Source of the DNA: an uncultured Christensenellaceae bacterium
Lineage (GTDB): Bacteria; Bacillota; Clostridia; Christensenellales; UMGS416
Direction of reading: 5' to 3'
Length of the DNA: 37,588 nt
Assembly: GCA_944376795.1 (NCBI GenBank)
Contig: CALWDW010000062.1
Coordinates: 1 to 37,588 of the forward strand
The position numbers and the translations under genes were made by a program. Position 1 is the stretch's first letter; each line of letters starts with the position of its first letter. The notes under the pieces are model-generated. The model was not told the DNA's origin. It made no database searches and saw only the letters and a program-made list of their open reading frames with translations. Positions 9,054-18,011 of this stretch are shown here, in pieces.

Positions 9054-9248
9054 ATGAATCAGCTTAAAATCACCTTGACCAAGAGCACGATTGCTTGTAC
9101 CAAGGTGCAGCGCGACACGGTGACGGCCCTGGGGCTGCACAAGCTCCATCAGAGCGTGGTCAAGCAGGATAACCCCGCGACCCGCGGCATGATCTTCCGC
9201 GTGCGCCATCTTGTGACGGTCGAAGAGATCCCTGCGGGAGGACAGTAA
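9054..9248 (+). CDS. rpmD: 50S ribosomal protein L30
   Basis: 64 residues. [34 protein letters not shown] is the bacterial L30 signature, and the [20 protein letters not shown] end fits. Two in-frame ATGs exist (9048 and 9054); the second is preferred because GGAGG at 9041-9045 is only 2 nt from the first and 8 nt from the second. rplO begins 1 nt after the TAA. Confidence 0.97.
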   Translation: MNQLKITLTKSTIACTKVQRDTVTALGLHKLHQSVVKQDNPATRGMIFRVRHLVTVEEIPAGGQ

Positions 9249-9249
9249 G

Positions 9250-9687
9250 ATGAAGATTCATGAGATTAAGCCGGCCCTGGGCGCGACCCAGGCCGATAAG
9301 CGCCTCGGCCGGGGCACCGGTTCCGGCCTGGGCAAGACCTCCGGCAAGGGTCACAAGGGCCAGAAGGCGCGCTCCGGCGCTCCCCGTCCCGGCTTCGAGG
9401 GCGGCCAGATGCCTCTGTACATGCGCCTGCCGAAGCGTGGCTTCACCAATCACTTCCGTACCGAGTACGCTGAGGTGAACGTGGGCGACCTGAATGTCTT
9501 CGAGGCCAATACCGTGGTAACTCCTGCCCTGCTTTTGGCAACGGGTATCATTAAGAAGACGCTGGACGGTGTGAAGATCCTGGGCGGCGGCGAGCTGGAT
9601 CGCCCGCTGACCGTGCAGGCCGCCAAGTTCAGTGCCGCAGCAAAGGAGAAAATTGAGGCTGCCAAGGGCAGCATTGAGGTGATGTAA
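9250..9687 (+). CDS. rplO: 50S ribosomal protein L15
   Basis: 145 residues. L15 is a late-assembly 50S protein with a long Gly/Arg-rich N-terminal extension, visible as [27 protein letters not shown] at about residues 17-43. [17 protein letters not shown] and [19 protein letters not shown] follow, as usual. The ribosome binding site GGGAGGA lies within the end of rpmD. secY starts 2 nt after the stop. Confidence 0.99.
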   Translation: MKIHEIKPALGATQADKRLGRGTGSGLGKTSGKGHKGQKARSGAPRPGFEGGQMPLYMRLPKRGFTNHFRTEYAEVNVGDLNVFEANTVVTPALLLATGIIKKTLDGVKILGGGELDRPLTVQAAKFSAAAKEKIEAAKGSIEVM

Positions 9688-9689
9688 AG

Positions 9690-10943
9690 ATGTTAGAGAT
9701 CCTTCGCAATGCTTGGAAGATCCAGGATCTCCGTCGAAAGATTCTCTACACCCTGCTCATGCTCTTGGTGTTCCGGCTCGGCTCCTTCATCCCGATTCCC
9801 GGGGTGAACATTGCGGCGCTGGGAGAGGTGATGAAGACCAATGGCCTTCTGCAGATGCTGGATCTCTTCAGCGGCGGCGCTATGGCCAACTTCACCGTCT
9901 TTGCCGCGGGCATTACCCCGTACATTACCGCAAGCATTGTAATGCAGCTGCTGGCTGTGGCCATTCCCAGCCTGGAAGCCCTCCAGAAGGAGGGGGAGCA
10001 GGGCCGCGCCAAGATCAACCAGTACACCCGCATCCTGGGCGTGGTTATGGCCTTTATTACCGCTCTGGGTATGGCGCTGACCTACGGCAGCAGCATTCTC
10101 ACCAACCCCGCCTGGTACAATTACGCCTATGTGGCGGCCATTGCCACCGGCGGCTCGGCGCTGTGCATGTGGATTGGTGAGCGGATCACCGAGAGGGGGA
10201 TCGGCAACGGCATCTCCTTGCTGATCTTCATCAACATCGTTTCCCGCATCCCCAGCCAGATTAACGCCCTGTACCAGAACATGTTTGTCAACGGCTCCAC
10301 CAGCCCCTGGCTGCTGCCGGTGATTATCGTGGCCCTGGTGGTGATTATCGTGGCTGTGGTGCTGATCGACCTTGGCCAGCGCCGGATTCCCGTGCAGTAC
10401 GCCAAGAAAATGGTGGGACGCCGGATGTACGGCGGCCAGTCCACCCACATCCCCATGAAGGTCAATAACTCCGGCGTTATGCCCTTGATCTTCGCCAGCA
10501 CGATGCTCCAGTTCCCCACCATCATTTTGATGTTCTGGCCCAATGCCTTGGCCGGTTACAACAACGTGATGGCGGCTGGAAAGCCTCTCTATGCAGTCAT
10601 TATGTCCCTGCTGATCCTGTTCTTTGCCTACTTCTACTCTTCCATCGCCTTCAACCCGGTGGAGATCGCGAAGAACCTGCAGCAGAACGGCGGCTTTATT
10701 CCCGGCATCCGGCCCGGCATCCAGACCGGCACCTACCTGCAGCGGGTGTGCAACCGCATCACCCTCTTCTCGGCGGTGTTCCTGGCCGTCCTGGCTCTGG
10801 TACCGACCCTCTTCTCCAGCGTGCTGGGGATTAGTGGTTTTGCCGCAACCAGCATCCTCATTCTCGTCAGCGTGGCCCTGGAGACCAGCAAGTCCCTGGA
10901 GAGCCAGATGCTGATGCGCCACTATAAGGGCTTCCTGAAATAG
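9690..10943 (+). CDS. secY: Protein translocase subunit SecY
   Basis: 417 residues, slightly shorter than the usual 430. SecY is the channel of the Sec translocon in the cytoplasmic membrane. The N-terminus has RRKILYTLLMLLVFRLGSFIPIPGVN (first helix and plug approach), followed by about ten hydrophobic segments. GERITERGIGNGISLLIF and the cytoplasmic RRIPVQYAKKMVG loop are diagnostic, as is NGGFIPGIRPG near residue 335. It starts 2 nt after rplO, as in the usual spc operon order. Confidence 0.99.
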   Translation: MLEILRNAWKIQDLRRKILYTLLMLLVFRLGSFIPIPGVNIAALGEVMKTNGLLQMLDLFSGGAMANFTVFAAGITPYITASIVMQLLAVAIPSLEALQKEGEQGRAKINQYTRILGVVMAFITALGMALTYGSSILTNPAWYNYAYVAAIATGGSALCMWIGERITERGIGNGISLLIFINIVSRIPSQINALYQNMFVNGSTSPWLLPVIIVALVVIIVAVVLIDLGQRRIPVQYAKKMVGRRMYGGQSTHIPMKVNNSGVMPLIFASTMLQFPTIILMFWPNALAGYNNVMAAGKPLYAVIMSLLILFFAYFYSSIAFNPVEIAKNLQQNGGFIPGIRPGIQTGTYLQRVCNRITLFSAVFLAVLALVPTLFSSVLGISGFAATSILILVSVALETSKSLESQMLMRHYKGFLK

Positions 10944-10953
10944 GAGGATGGGC

Positions 10954-11583
10954 ATGAATTTGATCTTCTTAGGCCCTCCGGGAGCGGGCAAGGGAACCCA
11001 GGCAGCCATGGTAGCCGCCAAGTACGGGATTCCTCACATTTCCACGGGGGATATGCTCCGCGGCGCCATTGCCCAGGGCACCGAGATGGGATTAGCCGCC
11101 AAAGCCTATATGGATAAGGGCGAGTTGGTTCCTGACGAAGTGGTCATTGGCGTGGTGCGGGATCGTCTGGCCCAGAGCGACTGTGCGAAGGGGTTCATTC
11201 TGGACGGCTTCCCCCGGACCGTGGTGCAGGCCGAGACCTTGGCCGGCATCGTGTCCATTGATCACGCTATTCTGGTGGATTTGGACGACGAGAGCATTGT
11301 GGCCCGGATGGCCGGCCGCCGGACTTGTCCAGCGTGTCAGGCCACGTACCACATCGACAGCCTTGGTGGTTCCCAGACCTGCGCCAAGTGCGGCGCCACG
11401 CTGATCCAGCGTACCGATGACGCGCCGGAGACCGTGCGCAATCGCTTGGCCGTCTACCACCAGAAGACACAGCCCCTTGTGGATTACTATGAGGGGGCGG
11501 GCGTTCTGGCCCGCATCGATGGCAGCCAGACCATTGACGCTGTCTTCCAGGCTATCTGCGGACTTCTTGGAGCGGTGCGATGA
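10954..11583 (+). CDS. adk: Adenylate kinase (zinc-lid form)
   Basis: 209 residues. Adk interconverts ATP, AMP and ADP in the cytoplasm. The P-loop GPPGAGKGT is at residues 7-15, the AMP-binding STGDMLR near 30, and GFPRT near 85. The lid carries four cysteines (C125, C128, C143, C146) that should bind zinc, the Gram-positive form. ATG 10954 is preferred over 10948 because GGAGG (10943-10947) directly abuts the first and is 6 nt from the second. Its stop overlaps map by 4 nt (ATGA). Confidence 0.98.
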   Translation: MNLIFLGPPGAGKGTQAAMVAAKYGIPHISTGDMLRGAIAQGTEMGLAAKAYMDKGELVPDEVVIGVVRDRLAQSDCAKGFILDGFPRTVVQAETLAGIVSIDHAILVDLDDESIVARMAGRRTCPACQATYHIDSLGGSQTCAKCGATLIQRTDDAPETVRNRLAVYHQKTQPLVDYYEGAGVLARIDGSQTIDAVFQAICGLLGAVR

Positions 11584-12323
11584 TTCAAATTCGTACATCC
11601 AGGGAGCTGGAGATCCAGCGGGAGGCAGGGCGCATCACAGCCCAGTGCATGGAGCTCGTGGCGGGCATGATCAAGCCCGGGGTTACAACGCAGGAGCTGG
11701 ATCAGGCTGCCGAGCGCTTCATTCGCGCCAAAGGCGCGGTTCCAACCTTTTTACACTACGATGGCTACCCCGCCTCCATCTGCGCCTCGGTGAACGAGCA
11801 GGTGGTTCACGGTGTTCCCGGCAAGTACCGCCTCCAGGAGGGGGATATTGTGGGGATCGACCTGGGAGCAACCTACGGCGGATATGTGGGGGATATGGCC
11901 CGCACGTTTGGGGTGGGACATATCAGCCAGGCTGACAAGGACCTCATTCGGGTAACCCAGGAGTGCTTCCAGATGGGGTTGGCCCAGATGGTGGAGGGCA
12001 ACCGAATCGGCGATGTGTCGTACGCTGTCCAGCGCCATGCGGAGGCCCACGGCTACGGCGTGGTACGCGACCTGTGCGGCCATGGCTGCGGCCAGAAGAT
12101 GCACGAGGATCCCGAGGTGCCGAACTTTGGCCGCCCGGGCCACGGTGTCCGGCTCAAGGCCGGCATGGTGCTGGCCGTGGAGCCCATGATCAACCTGGGG
12201 ACCTGGCGCGTGGAGTTCATGGAAGACGGCTCGGTGCTCACGGAGGATCGGAAGAATTCCGCCCACTATGAGAATACCGTGGCCATTACCCAGAACGGCC
12301 CCGTTATTTTGACGGCGCTGTAG
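11580..12323 (+). CDS. map: Type I methionine aminopeptidase
   Basis: 247 residues, family-typical. It removes the initiator methionine from nascent proteins. The fold shows HYDGYPASICASVNEQVVHGVP, the metal ligands in GIDLGATYGGYVGDMARTF, a histidine in GHGCGQKMHEDPEVPNFG and the final glutamates in AVEPM and HYENTVAI. Translation is likely coupled to adk by the ATGA overlap. The adk-map pair followed by infA is a standard Firmicutes arrangement. Confidence 0.98.
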   Translation: MIQIRTSRELEIQREAGRITAQCMELVAGMIKPGVTTQELDQAAERFIRAKGAVPTFLHYDGYPASICASVNEQVVHGVPGKYRLQEGDIVGIDLGATYGGYVGDMARTFGVGHISQADKDLIRVTQECFQMGLAQMVEGNRIGDVSYAVQRHAEAHGYGVVRDLCGHGCGQKMHEDPEVPNFGRPGHGVRLKAGMVLAVEPMINLGTWRVEFMEDGSVLTEDRKNSAHYENTVAITQNGPVILTAL

Positions 12324-12332
12324 GAGGTTTCC

Positions 12333-12644
12333 TTGACTGGCAAAAGTTTTCAGCCGGGGACCATTGTGGTTTCCCAGGCAGGCCGCGACGCAGGCAGGCC
12401 GTTTGCCGTCCTGGCATGGGACGGTGACGCATATCTATGGCTCTGCGACGGAGACCTGCGGAAGGTACAAAAGCCGAAGAAGAAGAAGGCCAAGCATGTC
12501 CGGCGTACCCCTTATGTCCTTAGCTATATCGAAGAGGACTACCGGGCAGGGCGCAATACCCTGGACGCGCGGATACGCAAGGATTTACAATTCCTCGGGT
12601 ATTCTGATCAAGACAAGGCTTTTGAGGAGAAAAAGGAGGGATAA
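12333..12644 (+). CDS. KOW-domain RNA-binding protein (L14e/L27e-like)
   Basis: 103 residues, TTG start at 12333 supported by AGGAGG 5 nt upstream. The N-terminal 45 residues ([22 protein letters not shown], then [27 protein letters not shown]) resemble the KOW-type beta-barrel annotated in many Firmicutes at this map-infA position as an RNA-binding L14e/L6e/L27e-like protein. The rest is a charged C-terminal helix ([22 protein letters not shown]). The function is not established; location suggests a ribosome or translation role. infA follows with a 1-nt gap. Confidence 0.85.
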   Translation: MTGKSFQPGTIVVSQAGRDAGRPFAVLAWDGDAYLWLCDGDLRKVQKPKKKKAKHVRRTPYVLSYIEEDYRAGRNTLDARIRKDLQFLGYSDQDKAFEEKKEG

Positions 12645-12645
12645 C

Positions 12646-12873
12646 TTGTCGAAGCAGGATGTCATCGAAGTGGAGGGCACCGTGGTAGAGGCCTATCCCA
12701 ATGCCGTTTTCCAGGTCGAGCTGGCCAACGGGCACAAGATCCTGGCCCACATTTCCGGCAAACTCCGCATGAATTACATTCGCATCCTACCCGGCGACAA
12801 GGTAACCATGGAGCTGTCGCCCTACGATTTGACACGAGGCAGAATTACCTGGCGTGGCAAGCCCCGCTCGTAA
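12646..12873 (+). CDS. infA: Translation initiation factor IF-1
   Basis: 75 residues. IF-1 occupies the 30S A site during initiation. [66 protein letters not shown] covers the whole OB fold. The TTG start is chosen because AAAGGAGGG lies 5 nt upstream and the family begins MSK-D; the upstream in-frame ATG at 12364 would bury it in the preceding gene. The protein is a few residues longer than the usual 72. Confidence 0.97.
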   Translation: MSKQDVIEVEGTVVEAYPNAVFQVELANGHKILAHISGKLRMNYIRILPGDKVTMELSPYDLTRGRITWRGKPRS

Positions 12874-12897
12874 TTCGATCTAAAGGAGGATAACACC

Positions 12898-13011
12898 ATG
12901 AAAGTAAGACCTTCGGTCAAGGCCATCTGCGAGAAGTGCAAGATCATTAAGCGCAAGGGCCGTGTGATGGTTATCTGCGAGAACCCCCGCCACAAGCAGC
13001 GTCAGGGCTAG
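12898..13011 (+). CDS. rpmJ: 50S ribosomal protein L36 (zinc-binding)
   Basis: 37 residues, the usual size of L36. [17 protein letters not shown] starts the protein; C11, C14, C27 and H32 (ICENPRH) are the zinc ligands of the C+ form. AAGGAGGA lies 7 nt before the ATG. It is followed by a 132-nt spacer with a strong inverted-repeat structure before rpsM. Confidence 0.98.
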   Translation: MKVRPSVKAICEKCKIIKRKGRVMVICENPRHKQRQG

Positions 13012-13030
13012 TCTCGCGTACGGCATGACA

Positions 13031-13089
13031 CCGACACCCCCGCGGGGAGCGGCTGCCCGGCCTCTTGCTCAAGGCCGGGATCCCCTCGG
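13031..13089 (+). promoter_or_regulatory. Nested stem structure between rpmJ and rpsM (candidate alpha-operon leader)
   Basis: Three nested inverted repeats: CCGA (13031-13034) with TCGG (13086-13089), GGGGA (13044-13048) with TCCCC (13081-13085), and CCCGGCCT (13056-13063) with AGGCCGGG (13072-13079) around an 8-nt loop. A 7-nt bulge lies on the 5' side. No T-run follows, so it is unlikely to be a plain terminator. In E. coli, S4 represses the alpha operon from a pseudoknot just before rpsM. A matching role here is inferred from position only. Confidence 0.55.
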
Positions 13090-13143
13090 CGATGTGGTAC
13101 TAGATAGATATTCCCAAGAACGCAACGGAGGTGCAACCAACCT

Positions 13144-13524
13144 ATGGCTCGTATAGCTGGCGTTGATTTGCCCAGGACCAAGCGGGTGGAGTACGGCCTG
13201 ACCTATATCTATGGCATTGGCCTGACCACCGCACAGAAGATCCTGGCGGAAACCGGCATCAATCCTGACACCCGTGTCCAGGATCTGACCGAGACGGAAA
13301 TTAGCAAACTGCGTGAGTACATTGATGGCAATCTCAAGGTGGAGGGCGACCTGCGCCGCGAGGTTTCTCTGAACATTAAGCGGTTGATGGAGATCGGCAG
13401 CTACCGTGGCATCCGTCACCGCCGCGGGCTGCCGGTGCGCGGCCAGAACAGCAAGCAGAACGCCCGCACCCGTAAGGGTCCCAAGAAGCAGGCCGTGGGC
13501 GGCAAGAAGAAGCCCGGTAAGTAG
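13144..13524 (+). CDS. rpsM: 30S ribosomal protein S13
   Basis: 126 residues. S13 sits in the 30S head and contacts the P-site tRNA and L5. [60 protein letters not shown] and the basic tail [18 protein letters not shown] are all conserved. It opens the alpha-operon segment after the structured spacer. The ribosome binding site is GGAGG 14-18 nt upstream of the ATG, a rather long spacing. Confidence 0.99.
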   Translation: MARIAGVDLPRTKRVEYGLTYIYGIGLTTAQKILAETGINPDTRVQDLTETEISKLREYIDGNLKVEGDLRREVSLNIKRLMEIGSYRGIRHRRGLPVRGQNSKQNARTRKGPKKQAVGGKKKPGK

Positions 13525-13539
13525 AAGGAGGGAAGTTAA

Positions 13540-13950
13540 GTGGCTAAAGCAGGTAAGAGTGCCCCTAAGAAGGGAGCCGTGCGTCGCCGCCGCGAGAAGA
13601 AGAACATCGAGCGCGGCGCGGCCCATATTCGTTCTTCCTTCAATAACACCATCGTCACCATCACCGATACGGCGGGGAATACCATCTCCTGGGCCAGCTC
13701 CGGCGGCCTGAATTTCCGCGGTAACCGTAAGAGCACGCCCTTTGCCGCCCAGTCTGCCGCCGAGACGGCCGCCAAGGCCGCCATGGAGCATGGGCTGAAG
13801 ACCGTTGAGGTCTACATCAAGGGCCCGGGCGCCGGCCGTGAGGCCGCCATCCGCTCTCTGCAGGCCGCGGGCCTGGAGATCAGCCTGATCAAGGACGTCA
13901 CCCCCATCCCCCACAATGGATGCCGTCCCCCCAAGCGTAGAAGAGTGTAA
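13540..13950 (+). CDS. rpsK: 30S ribosomal protein S11
   Basis: 136 residues. S11 forms the platform near the E site with S18 and S21. [28 protein letters not shown]-like [40 protein letters not shown] and [16 protein letters not shown] are diagnostic. The GTG start is supported by AGGAGGGAAG upstream and yields MAKAGKS. Confidence 0.98.
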   Translation: MAKAGKSAPKKGAVRRRREKKNIERGAAHIRSSFNNTIVTITDTAGNTISWASSGGLNFRGNRKSTPFAAQSAAETAAKAAMEHGLKTVEVYIKGPGAGREAAIRSLQAAGLEISLIKDVTPIPHNGCRPPKRRRV

Positions 13951-13968
13951 TTTCAGGAGGCAACAAAT

Positions 13969-14598
13969 ATGGCAAAGTACACCGATTCGGTCTGCCGCTT
14001 GTGCCGCCGCGAGGGGGCCAAGCTGTTCCTGAAGGGCGACCGCTGCTATGGTCCCAAGTGCGCCATCGGCAAGCGTCCCTCTCCCCCCGGACAGCACGGG
14101 CAGTCCAGGAAGAAAGTTTCCGAGTATGGCATGCAGCTGCGTGAGAAGCAGAAGATGCGCCGCGCATACGGCATGCTGGAGAAGCAGTTCGCCGCCACCT
14201 TTGAGCGGGCGACCCGTGTCCGCGGGATCCCCACCGGCGAGGCTCTCCTGCAGCTTTTGGAGATGCGGCTGGATAACGTGGCGTATCGCCTTGGGTTCGG
14301 CGCTTCCCGCGCCCAGGCCCGGCAGTTTGTCACCCACAACCACATCCTGGTCAACGGCAAGAAGGCCAATATTGCCTCCATCACCCTGAAGGTGGGCGAC
14401 GTGGTCTCCGTAGCCCCCGGCAGCCGGGATATTGAGGTGCTGAAGGCCCTCCGTGAGGGTCCGACCCATACCGTTCCCAAGTGGTTGGAATTGAATGCAG
14501 ATGCTTTGGAAGGAAAGATTCTCCAGAAGCCCGAGCGCTCTGACATCGACCTGACCCTGTCTGAGCACCTGGTCGTGGAGTACTACTCCAAGCGGTAA
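13969..14598 (+). CDS. rpsD: 30S ribosomal protein S4 (zinc-binding)
   Basis: 209 residues. S4 nucleates 30S assembly and is part of the mRNA entry helicase. C9, C12, C26 and C31 (VCRLC, RCYGPKC) form an N-terminal zinc site. [16 protein letters not shown] follows, then the S4 RNA-binding domain ([31 protein letters not shown]). It is placed inside the alpha operon, before rpoA, unlike Bacillus subtilis where rpsD is separate, so S4 could regulate this operon from the rpsM spacer. Confidence 0.98.
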   Translation: MAKYTDSVCRLCRREGAKLFLKGDRCYGPKCAIGKRPSPPGQHGQSRKKVSEYGMQLREKQKMRRAYGMLEKQFAATFERATRVRGIPTGEALLQLLEMRLDNVAYRLGFGASRAQARQFVTHNHILVNGKKANIASITLKVGDVVSVAPGSRDIEVLKALREGPTHTVPKWLELNADALEGKILQKPERSDIDLTLSEHLVVEYYSKR

Positions 14599-14675
14599 TC
14601 CCCTTGATTACAGCCTGGAGGGGGACGTTTCACGGTACCGGCTCCAACTATGTAGGACTATAGGAGGCTGGATCC

Positions 14676-15623
14676 ATGATAGAAATCGAAAAACCCAACA
14701 TTGTCTGTGTCGAAATGAGCGACAGCGGCCAGTATGGACGGTTCGAGGTGGAACCCCTCGAACGGGGGTTTGGCACGACCCTGGGGAATTCCCTGCGGCG
14801 CGTGCTGCTCTCCATACTCCCGGGCGTGGCTGTGACCTCCGTCAAGCTGGAGGGCGTCCTGCATGAGTTCTCTACGATCCCCGGTGTGAAGGAAGACGTT
14901 ACAGAGATCCTCCTGAATCTCAAGGGCCTGTCCGCCAAGATGTTTGTGGACGGCCCCAAGACCGTGGTCATCAATAAGATCGGCCCCGGCATCGTCACCG
15001 CTGGGGATATCAAGGTGGATCCCGAGGTCGCCATCCTCAATCCCGAGATGTATATCGCCACCCTGAATGAGGACGCTCACCTGTATATGGAGATCAACCT
15101 CGCCAAGGGCCGCGGCTACGTCAGCGCCGACAACAACAAGCTCCCCAACCATCCCATTGGGATTATTCCGGTAGACTCCATCTATACGCCGATCCGCAAG
15201 GTGAACTTCCGCGTGGAGGACACCCGCGTGGGGCAGCGTACCGATTACGATAAGCTGACCATGGAGGTTTGGACCGATGGCTCCATCCGTCCCGACGAGG
15301 CGCTGAGCCTCGCCGCCAAGATCCTCTATGATCACCTGGCGCTCTTCATCGGCCTGACCGCGGACGTGGATAAGGTCGAAATCATGGTGGAAAAGGACGA
15401 CGACCAGAAGGAACGGGTCCTGGAGATGACCATCGAGGATCTGGACCTCACCGTTCGCTCCTACAACTGCCTGAAGCGGGCCGGGATCAACAGCGTAGAG
15501 GAGCTGATCCAGCGCACCGAGGACGAGATGATGAAGGTTCGCAACCTGGGACGCAAGTCCTTGGAGGAAGTCATTCAGAAGCTTGCCGGGCTGGGTCTGG
15601 GACTCAAGAAGAAAGAAGACTAG
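14676..15623 (+). CDS. rpoA: RNA polymerase alpha subunit
   Basis: 315 residues, standard for Firmicutes. The N-terminal dimerization domain contains [24 protein letters not shown] near residues 24-47 and ends around residue 230. After a short linker the C-terminal domain (about 250-312) shows [19 protein letters not shown] and [13 protein letters not shown], the helix-hairpin-helix that contacts UP elements and activators. A 77-nt spacer separates it from rpsD; TAGGAGG precedes the start. Confidence 0.99.
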   Translation: MIEIEKPNIVCVEMSDSGQYGRFEVEPLERGFGTTLGNSLRRVLLSILPGVAVTSVKLEGVLHEFSTIPGVKEDVTEILLNLKGLSAKMFVDGPKTVVINKIGPGIVTAGDIKVDPEVAILNPEMYIATLNEDAHLYMEINLAKGRGYVSADNNKLPNHPIGIIPVDSIYTPIRKVNFRVEDTRVGQRTDYDKLTMEVWTDGSIRPDEALSLAAKILYDHLALFIGLTADVDKVEIMVEKDDDQKERVLEMTIEDLDLTVRSYNCLKRAGINSVEELIQRTEDEMMKVRNLGRKSLEEVIQKLAGLGLGLKKKED

Positions 15624-15640
15624 ATTAGGGAGGATAACCC

Positions 15641-16153
15641 ATGGCAGGACATCGCAAGCTGGGTAGGCCGACCGATCAGCGTATGGCACTCCTGCGCGGC
15701 CAGGTGACTGAGCTCATCAATAACGGCCGTATTGAGACCACCCTTACCCGGGGTAAGGAGGTCCAGTCCATCGCCGAGAAGCTGATCACCATCGCTATCC
15801 GCGAATGTGACAATACCACCACCGTGACCAAGACCGTCCAGAACGATAAGGCCCAGTCGGTGGAGGAGACTTTTACCATTGATACCCCCTCTCGCCTGGC
15901 GGCACGCCGCCAGATGCTGCAGGTGCTCTACAAGGTGCCCGCCAAGCGTCTGCCCGGTGAGAAGGATGACGACTATGAGGACCGTACCGAGGGCATGAAT
16001 CATGCCGTCGTGGAGAAGCTCTTCCGGGAGATTGGTCCCAAGTTCAAGAAGCGCAATGAGGAAAAGAACGCCCAGGGCGGCTACACCCGCATGCTGAAGC
16101 TGGGCCCCCGTCGCGGCGACGCGGCGGAGATGGTGATCCTGGAGATCATCTAA
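15641..16153 (+). CDS. rplQ: 50S ribosomal protein L17 with internal insertions
   Basis: 170 residues, about 50 more than Bacillus L17 (near 120). L17 sits close to the tunnel exit. The core is normal: [18 protein letters not shown] at the start, [16 protein letters not shown], and [24 protein letters not shown] at the end. Extra residues appear after the first helices (about 58-84, Thr/Asp-rich with [12 protein letters not shown]) and again around 103-120 (acidic [13 protein letters not shown]). Last gene of the superoperon, with a terminator right after it. Confidence 0.97.
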   Translation: MAGHRKLGRPTDQRMALLRGQVTELINNGRIETTLTRGKEVQSIAEKLITIAIRECDNTTTVTKTVQNDKAQSVEETFTIDTPSRLAARRQMLQVLYKVPAKRLPGEKDDDYEDRTEGMNHAVVEKLFREIGPKFKKRNEEKNAQGGYTRMLKLGPRRGDAAEMVILEII

Positions 16154-16167
16154 TTCCTTACGCAGCA

Positions 16168-16207
16168 ATATAAAAAAGGAACGGCGGCGCCGTTTCTTTT
16201 TTTATAT
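16168..16207 (+). terminator. Intrinsic terminator of the ribosomal superoperon
   Basis: A long symmetric structure: ATATAAAAAA (16168-16177), GGAACGGC, short loop, GCCGTTTC, then seven T and ATAT ending at 16207. The core AACGGC/GCCGTT stem is GC-rich and the T-run is on the + side; the A-run on the left would also allow termination in the opposite direction. It lies 14 nt after rplQ. Confidence 0.9.
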
Positions 16208-16490
16208 TCTCAAAAACCCCACGCAAAGGGCCTCCTATGCAGGAGGGGAGCGCCTAGGCGCCGCGGCCCTCCTTGGACGGGCTTTCCCGCAAAGTTTTCC
16301 GGGAAGAAGAATGGCCGGGGAAGGGGAGGGAGGCTCCGGGCTTCCTTCCAGTTTTTCACGAGCCTGGGCCGCAGGTGGAGGCATGCTAGGCAGGAAAATA
16401 CCGAACGGCATGGTTTTGCGCCTCCGGCGCAGGGACCGGCAGGAAAATGGCGAATGGATGAGGGAAAGAAATGATAAGGAGGCGCCAGCC
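16208..16490 (+). other. Non-coding spacer rplQ-luxS with repeat remnant
   Basis: No ORF with coding character and no convincing promoter pair was found. The part around 16262-16325 (CTTTCCCGCAAAG, TTTTCCGGGAAG, CCGGGGAAGGGG) resembles the left part of the repeat copy near 18175-18225. A palindrome CGCCTAGGCG occurs around 16251-16261. A short GC hairpin GCGCCTCCGGCGC lies around 16420-16432. The luxS ribosome binding site AAGGAGG ends this stretch. Confidence 0.5.
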
Positions 16491-16955
16491 ATGGAATTGA
16501 AGAAAATTGCTAGCTTTACCGTGGACCATACCAAGCTGGATAAGGGTATGTATCTCTCTCGCCAGGACGGCGATGTGATAACCTATGACATTCGGATGAA
16601 GCGGCCCAACCAGGGGGATTACCTGGGCAATGGGACACTGCACACCTTGGAACACCTATTTGCCACCTATGCCCGCAGCGGGCCCCTGGCGGACGGGGTG
16701 ATTTACGTGGGACCCATGGGCTGCCGCACAGGCTTCTATCTGTTGACCCGCGGGCTTTCCCACGGGGAGGCGATTGCCCTGGTGCAGGAGAGCATGGACT
16801 TCATTGCCGCCTACCAGGGCGAAATTCCCGGCGCTACCGAGGTGGAGTGCGGGAACTACCGGGAGCAGGATCTGCCTGGGGCACGGGCTGTGGCGGCGGA
16901 TATGGCGCGGGTTCTCCGGGGCTGGAGCGAGGAGAAGCTGGCATATCGGACGTAG
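16491..16955 (+). CDS. luxS: S-ribosylhomocysteine lyase LuxS
   Basis: 154 residues, family-typical. LuxS cleaves S-ribosylhomocysteine to homocysteine and DPD, the precursor of the AI-2 signal, and recycles the product of SAM-dependent methylation. The metal site HTLEH is at residues 51-55 (H51, E54, H55) with C120 in VECGNY as third ligand; the catalytic cysteine is C78 in GPMGCRTGFY. The ATG is preceded by AAGGAGG. No mtn/pfs gene is adjacent. Its place between rplQ and ecfA1, which are usually neighbours, suggests a lineage-specific insertion. Confidence 0.97.
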   Translation: MELKKIASFTVDHTKLDKGMYLSRQDGDVITYDIRMKRPNQGDYLGNGTLHTLEHLFATYARSGPLADGVIYVGPMGCRTGFYLLTRGLSHGEAIALVQESMDFIAAYQGEIPGATEVECGNYREQDLPGARAVAADMARVLRGWSEEKLAYRT

Positions 16956-16997
16956 GAATTATGCCACAAAGTTTTCAAACAAAGGGGCGAAATGGTG

Positions 16998-17027
16998 TGG
17001 ACAGTCCTCGCATGGTGGTGCTATAAT
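16998..17027 (+). promoter_or_regulatory. Promoter of the MBL-fold gene
   Basis: TGGACA (16998-17003) and a perfect TATAAT (17022-17027) are 18 bp apart, 43 bp after luxS and about 70 bp before the MBL-fold gene. The perfect -10 and one-mismatch -35 make independent transcription of the downstream gene likely. Confidence 0.7.
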
Positions 17028-17100
17028 AGCGGCATACGGAAAAATGATGCGGCGGAGGATGGCCGGAAAGCCTCTTTCGCACCGGTAAGGAGGAGTTTCC

Positions 17101-17925
17101 ATGTCCCTCAAAGTACCTACCGTCCATGAAGTCTCCTATAAGACCTACATGATCAATATGTTCGGCATGCAGTCCCCCAGCCTGGTGGTGGGCGAGGAGC
17201 GGGCGCTTCTCATTGACACCGGCGTGGGAAACTATGACCTGAAGGGCCTGGTGGAGTCCATCACCGCTCTTCCCTATGATGTGGTGATTACCCACGGCCA
17301 TGGAGACCATATTGGCGGCCTGGGTCAGTTCTCCCAGGCGTATGTCCATCCCGCCGACTGGCAGGCGGTGGAGACCTTCGACGCTCCCTTCCTAGCCCAG
17401 TATATCCAGCGGATGCTGCCCCATGATACGTGGGGATGTTTTGACTGCCCTCAGGAGATTATGCCCTGGCAGTACCGGCCACAGCTTCTCCCCCTGGAGG
17501 ACGGCCAGGTGTTTGACCTGGGAGGCCGCCGGGTGACAGCCTATGCCGCCCCCGGGCATACCCCCGGCGAGATGGTTTTTGTGGACGACCGGAGTCGGAT
17601 CCTCTTCTCGGGAGACGCCGCCAACTGCAATCTGGGTCTGGGGGCCACTACCGTGGAGACCGCCCTGGCCGGACTGCGGAATATCAAGTCCCATGAGGCG
17701 GAGTTTGACCGCAATTTCACAGGCCACCTGGGCTGGGCCGGCAACCTGGAGAGGGCGGTCAGCGAAGGACCCGAGATCCTGGACACCTGCCTGGCCATTT
17801 GCCAGGGAATTGTGGACGGTACCCGGCACGGGGAGGAGATGGATGCGGGGATCTTTGGCCGCCGCTGCTGTATCATCGACCATGGCGTGCGGGTCAGCTA
17901 CGATCCCCAGAAGGTCCACGGATGA
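17101..17925 (+). CDS. MBL-fold metallo-hydrolase
   Basis: 274 residues. The metallo-beta-lactamase fold is clear: ALLIDTGVG at about 35-43, the metal motif THGHGDHIGG at residues 64-73 (H65, H67, D69, H70), APGHTPGEMVFVDD around 149-162 and LFSGDA soon after, with a further histidine in TGHLGW. Members include glyoxalase II-like and lactonase-like enzymes; the substrate cannot be read from sequence. No signal peptide is seen, so it is cytoplasmic. AAGGAGGAG precedes the ATG, and it has its own promoter after luxS. Confidence 0.9.
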   Translation: MSLKVPTVHEVSYKTYMINMFGMQSPSLVVGEERALLIDTGVGNYDLKGLVESITALPYDVVITHGHGDHIGGLGQFSQAYVHPADWQAVETFDAPFLAQYIQRMLPHDTWGCFDCPQEIMPWQYRPQLLPLEDGQVFDLGGRRVTAYAAPGHTPGEMVFVDDRSRILFSGDAANCNLGLGATTVETALAGLRNIKSHEAEFDRNFTGHLGWAGNLERAVSEGPEILDTCLAICQGIVDGTRHGEEMDAGIFGRRCCIIDHGVRVSYDPQKVHG

Positions 17926-18011
17926 CGGAGGCCCGGTTGGAGGGACTGACAGCGCAGCCCGGAGGAACCCGGAGTGGGGCGGCCTACGTCCCTATGGTTC
18001 CTTGTGCTCTT

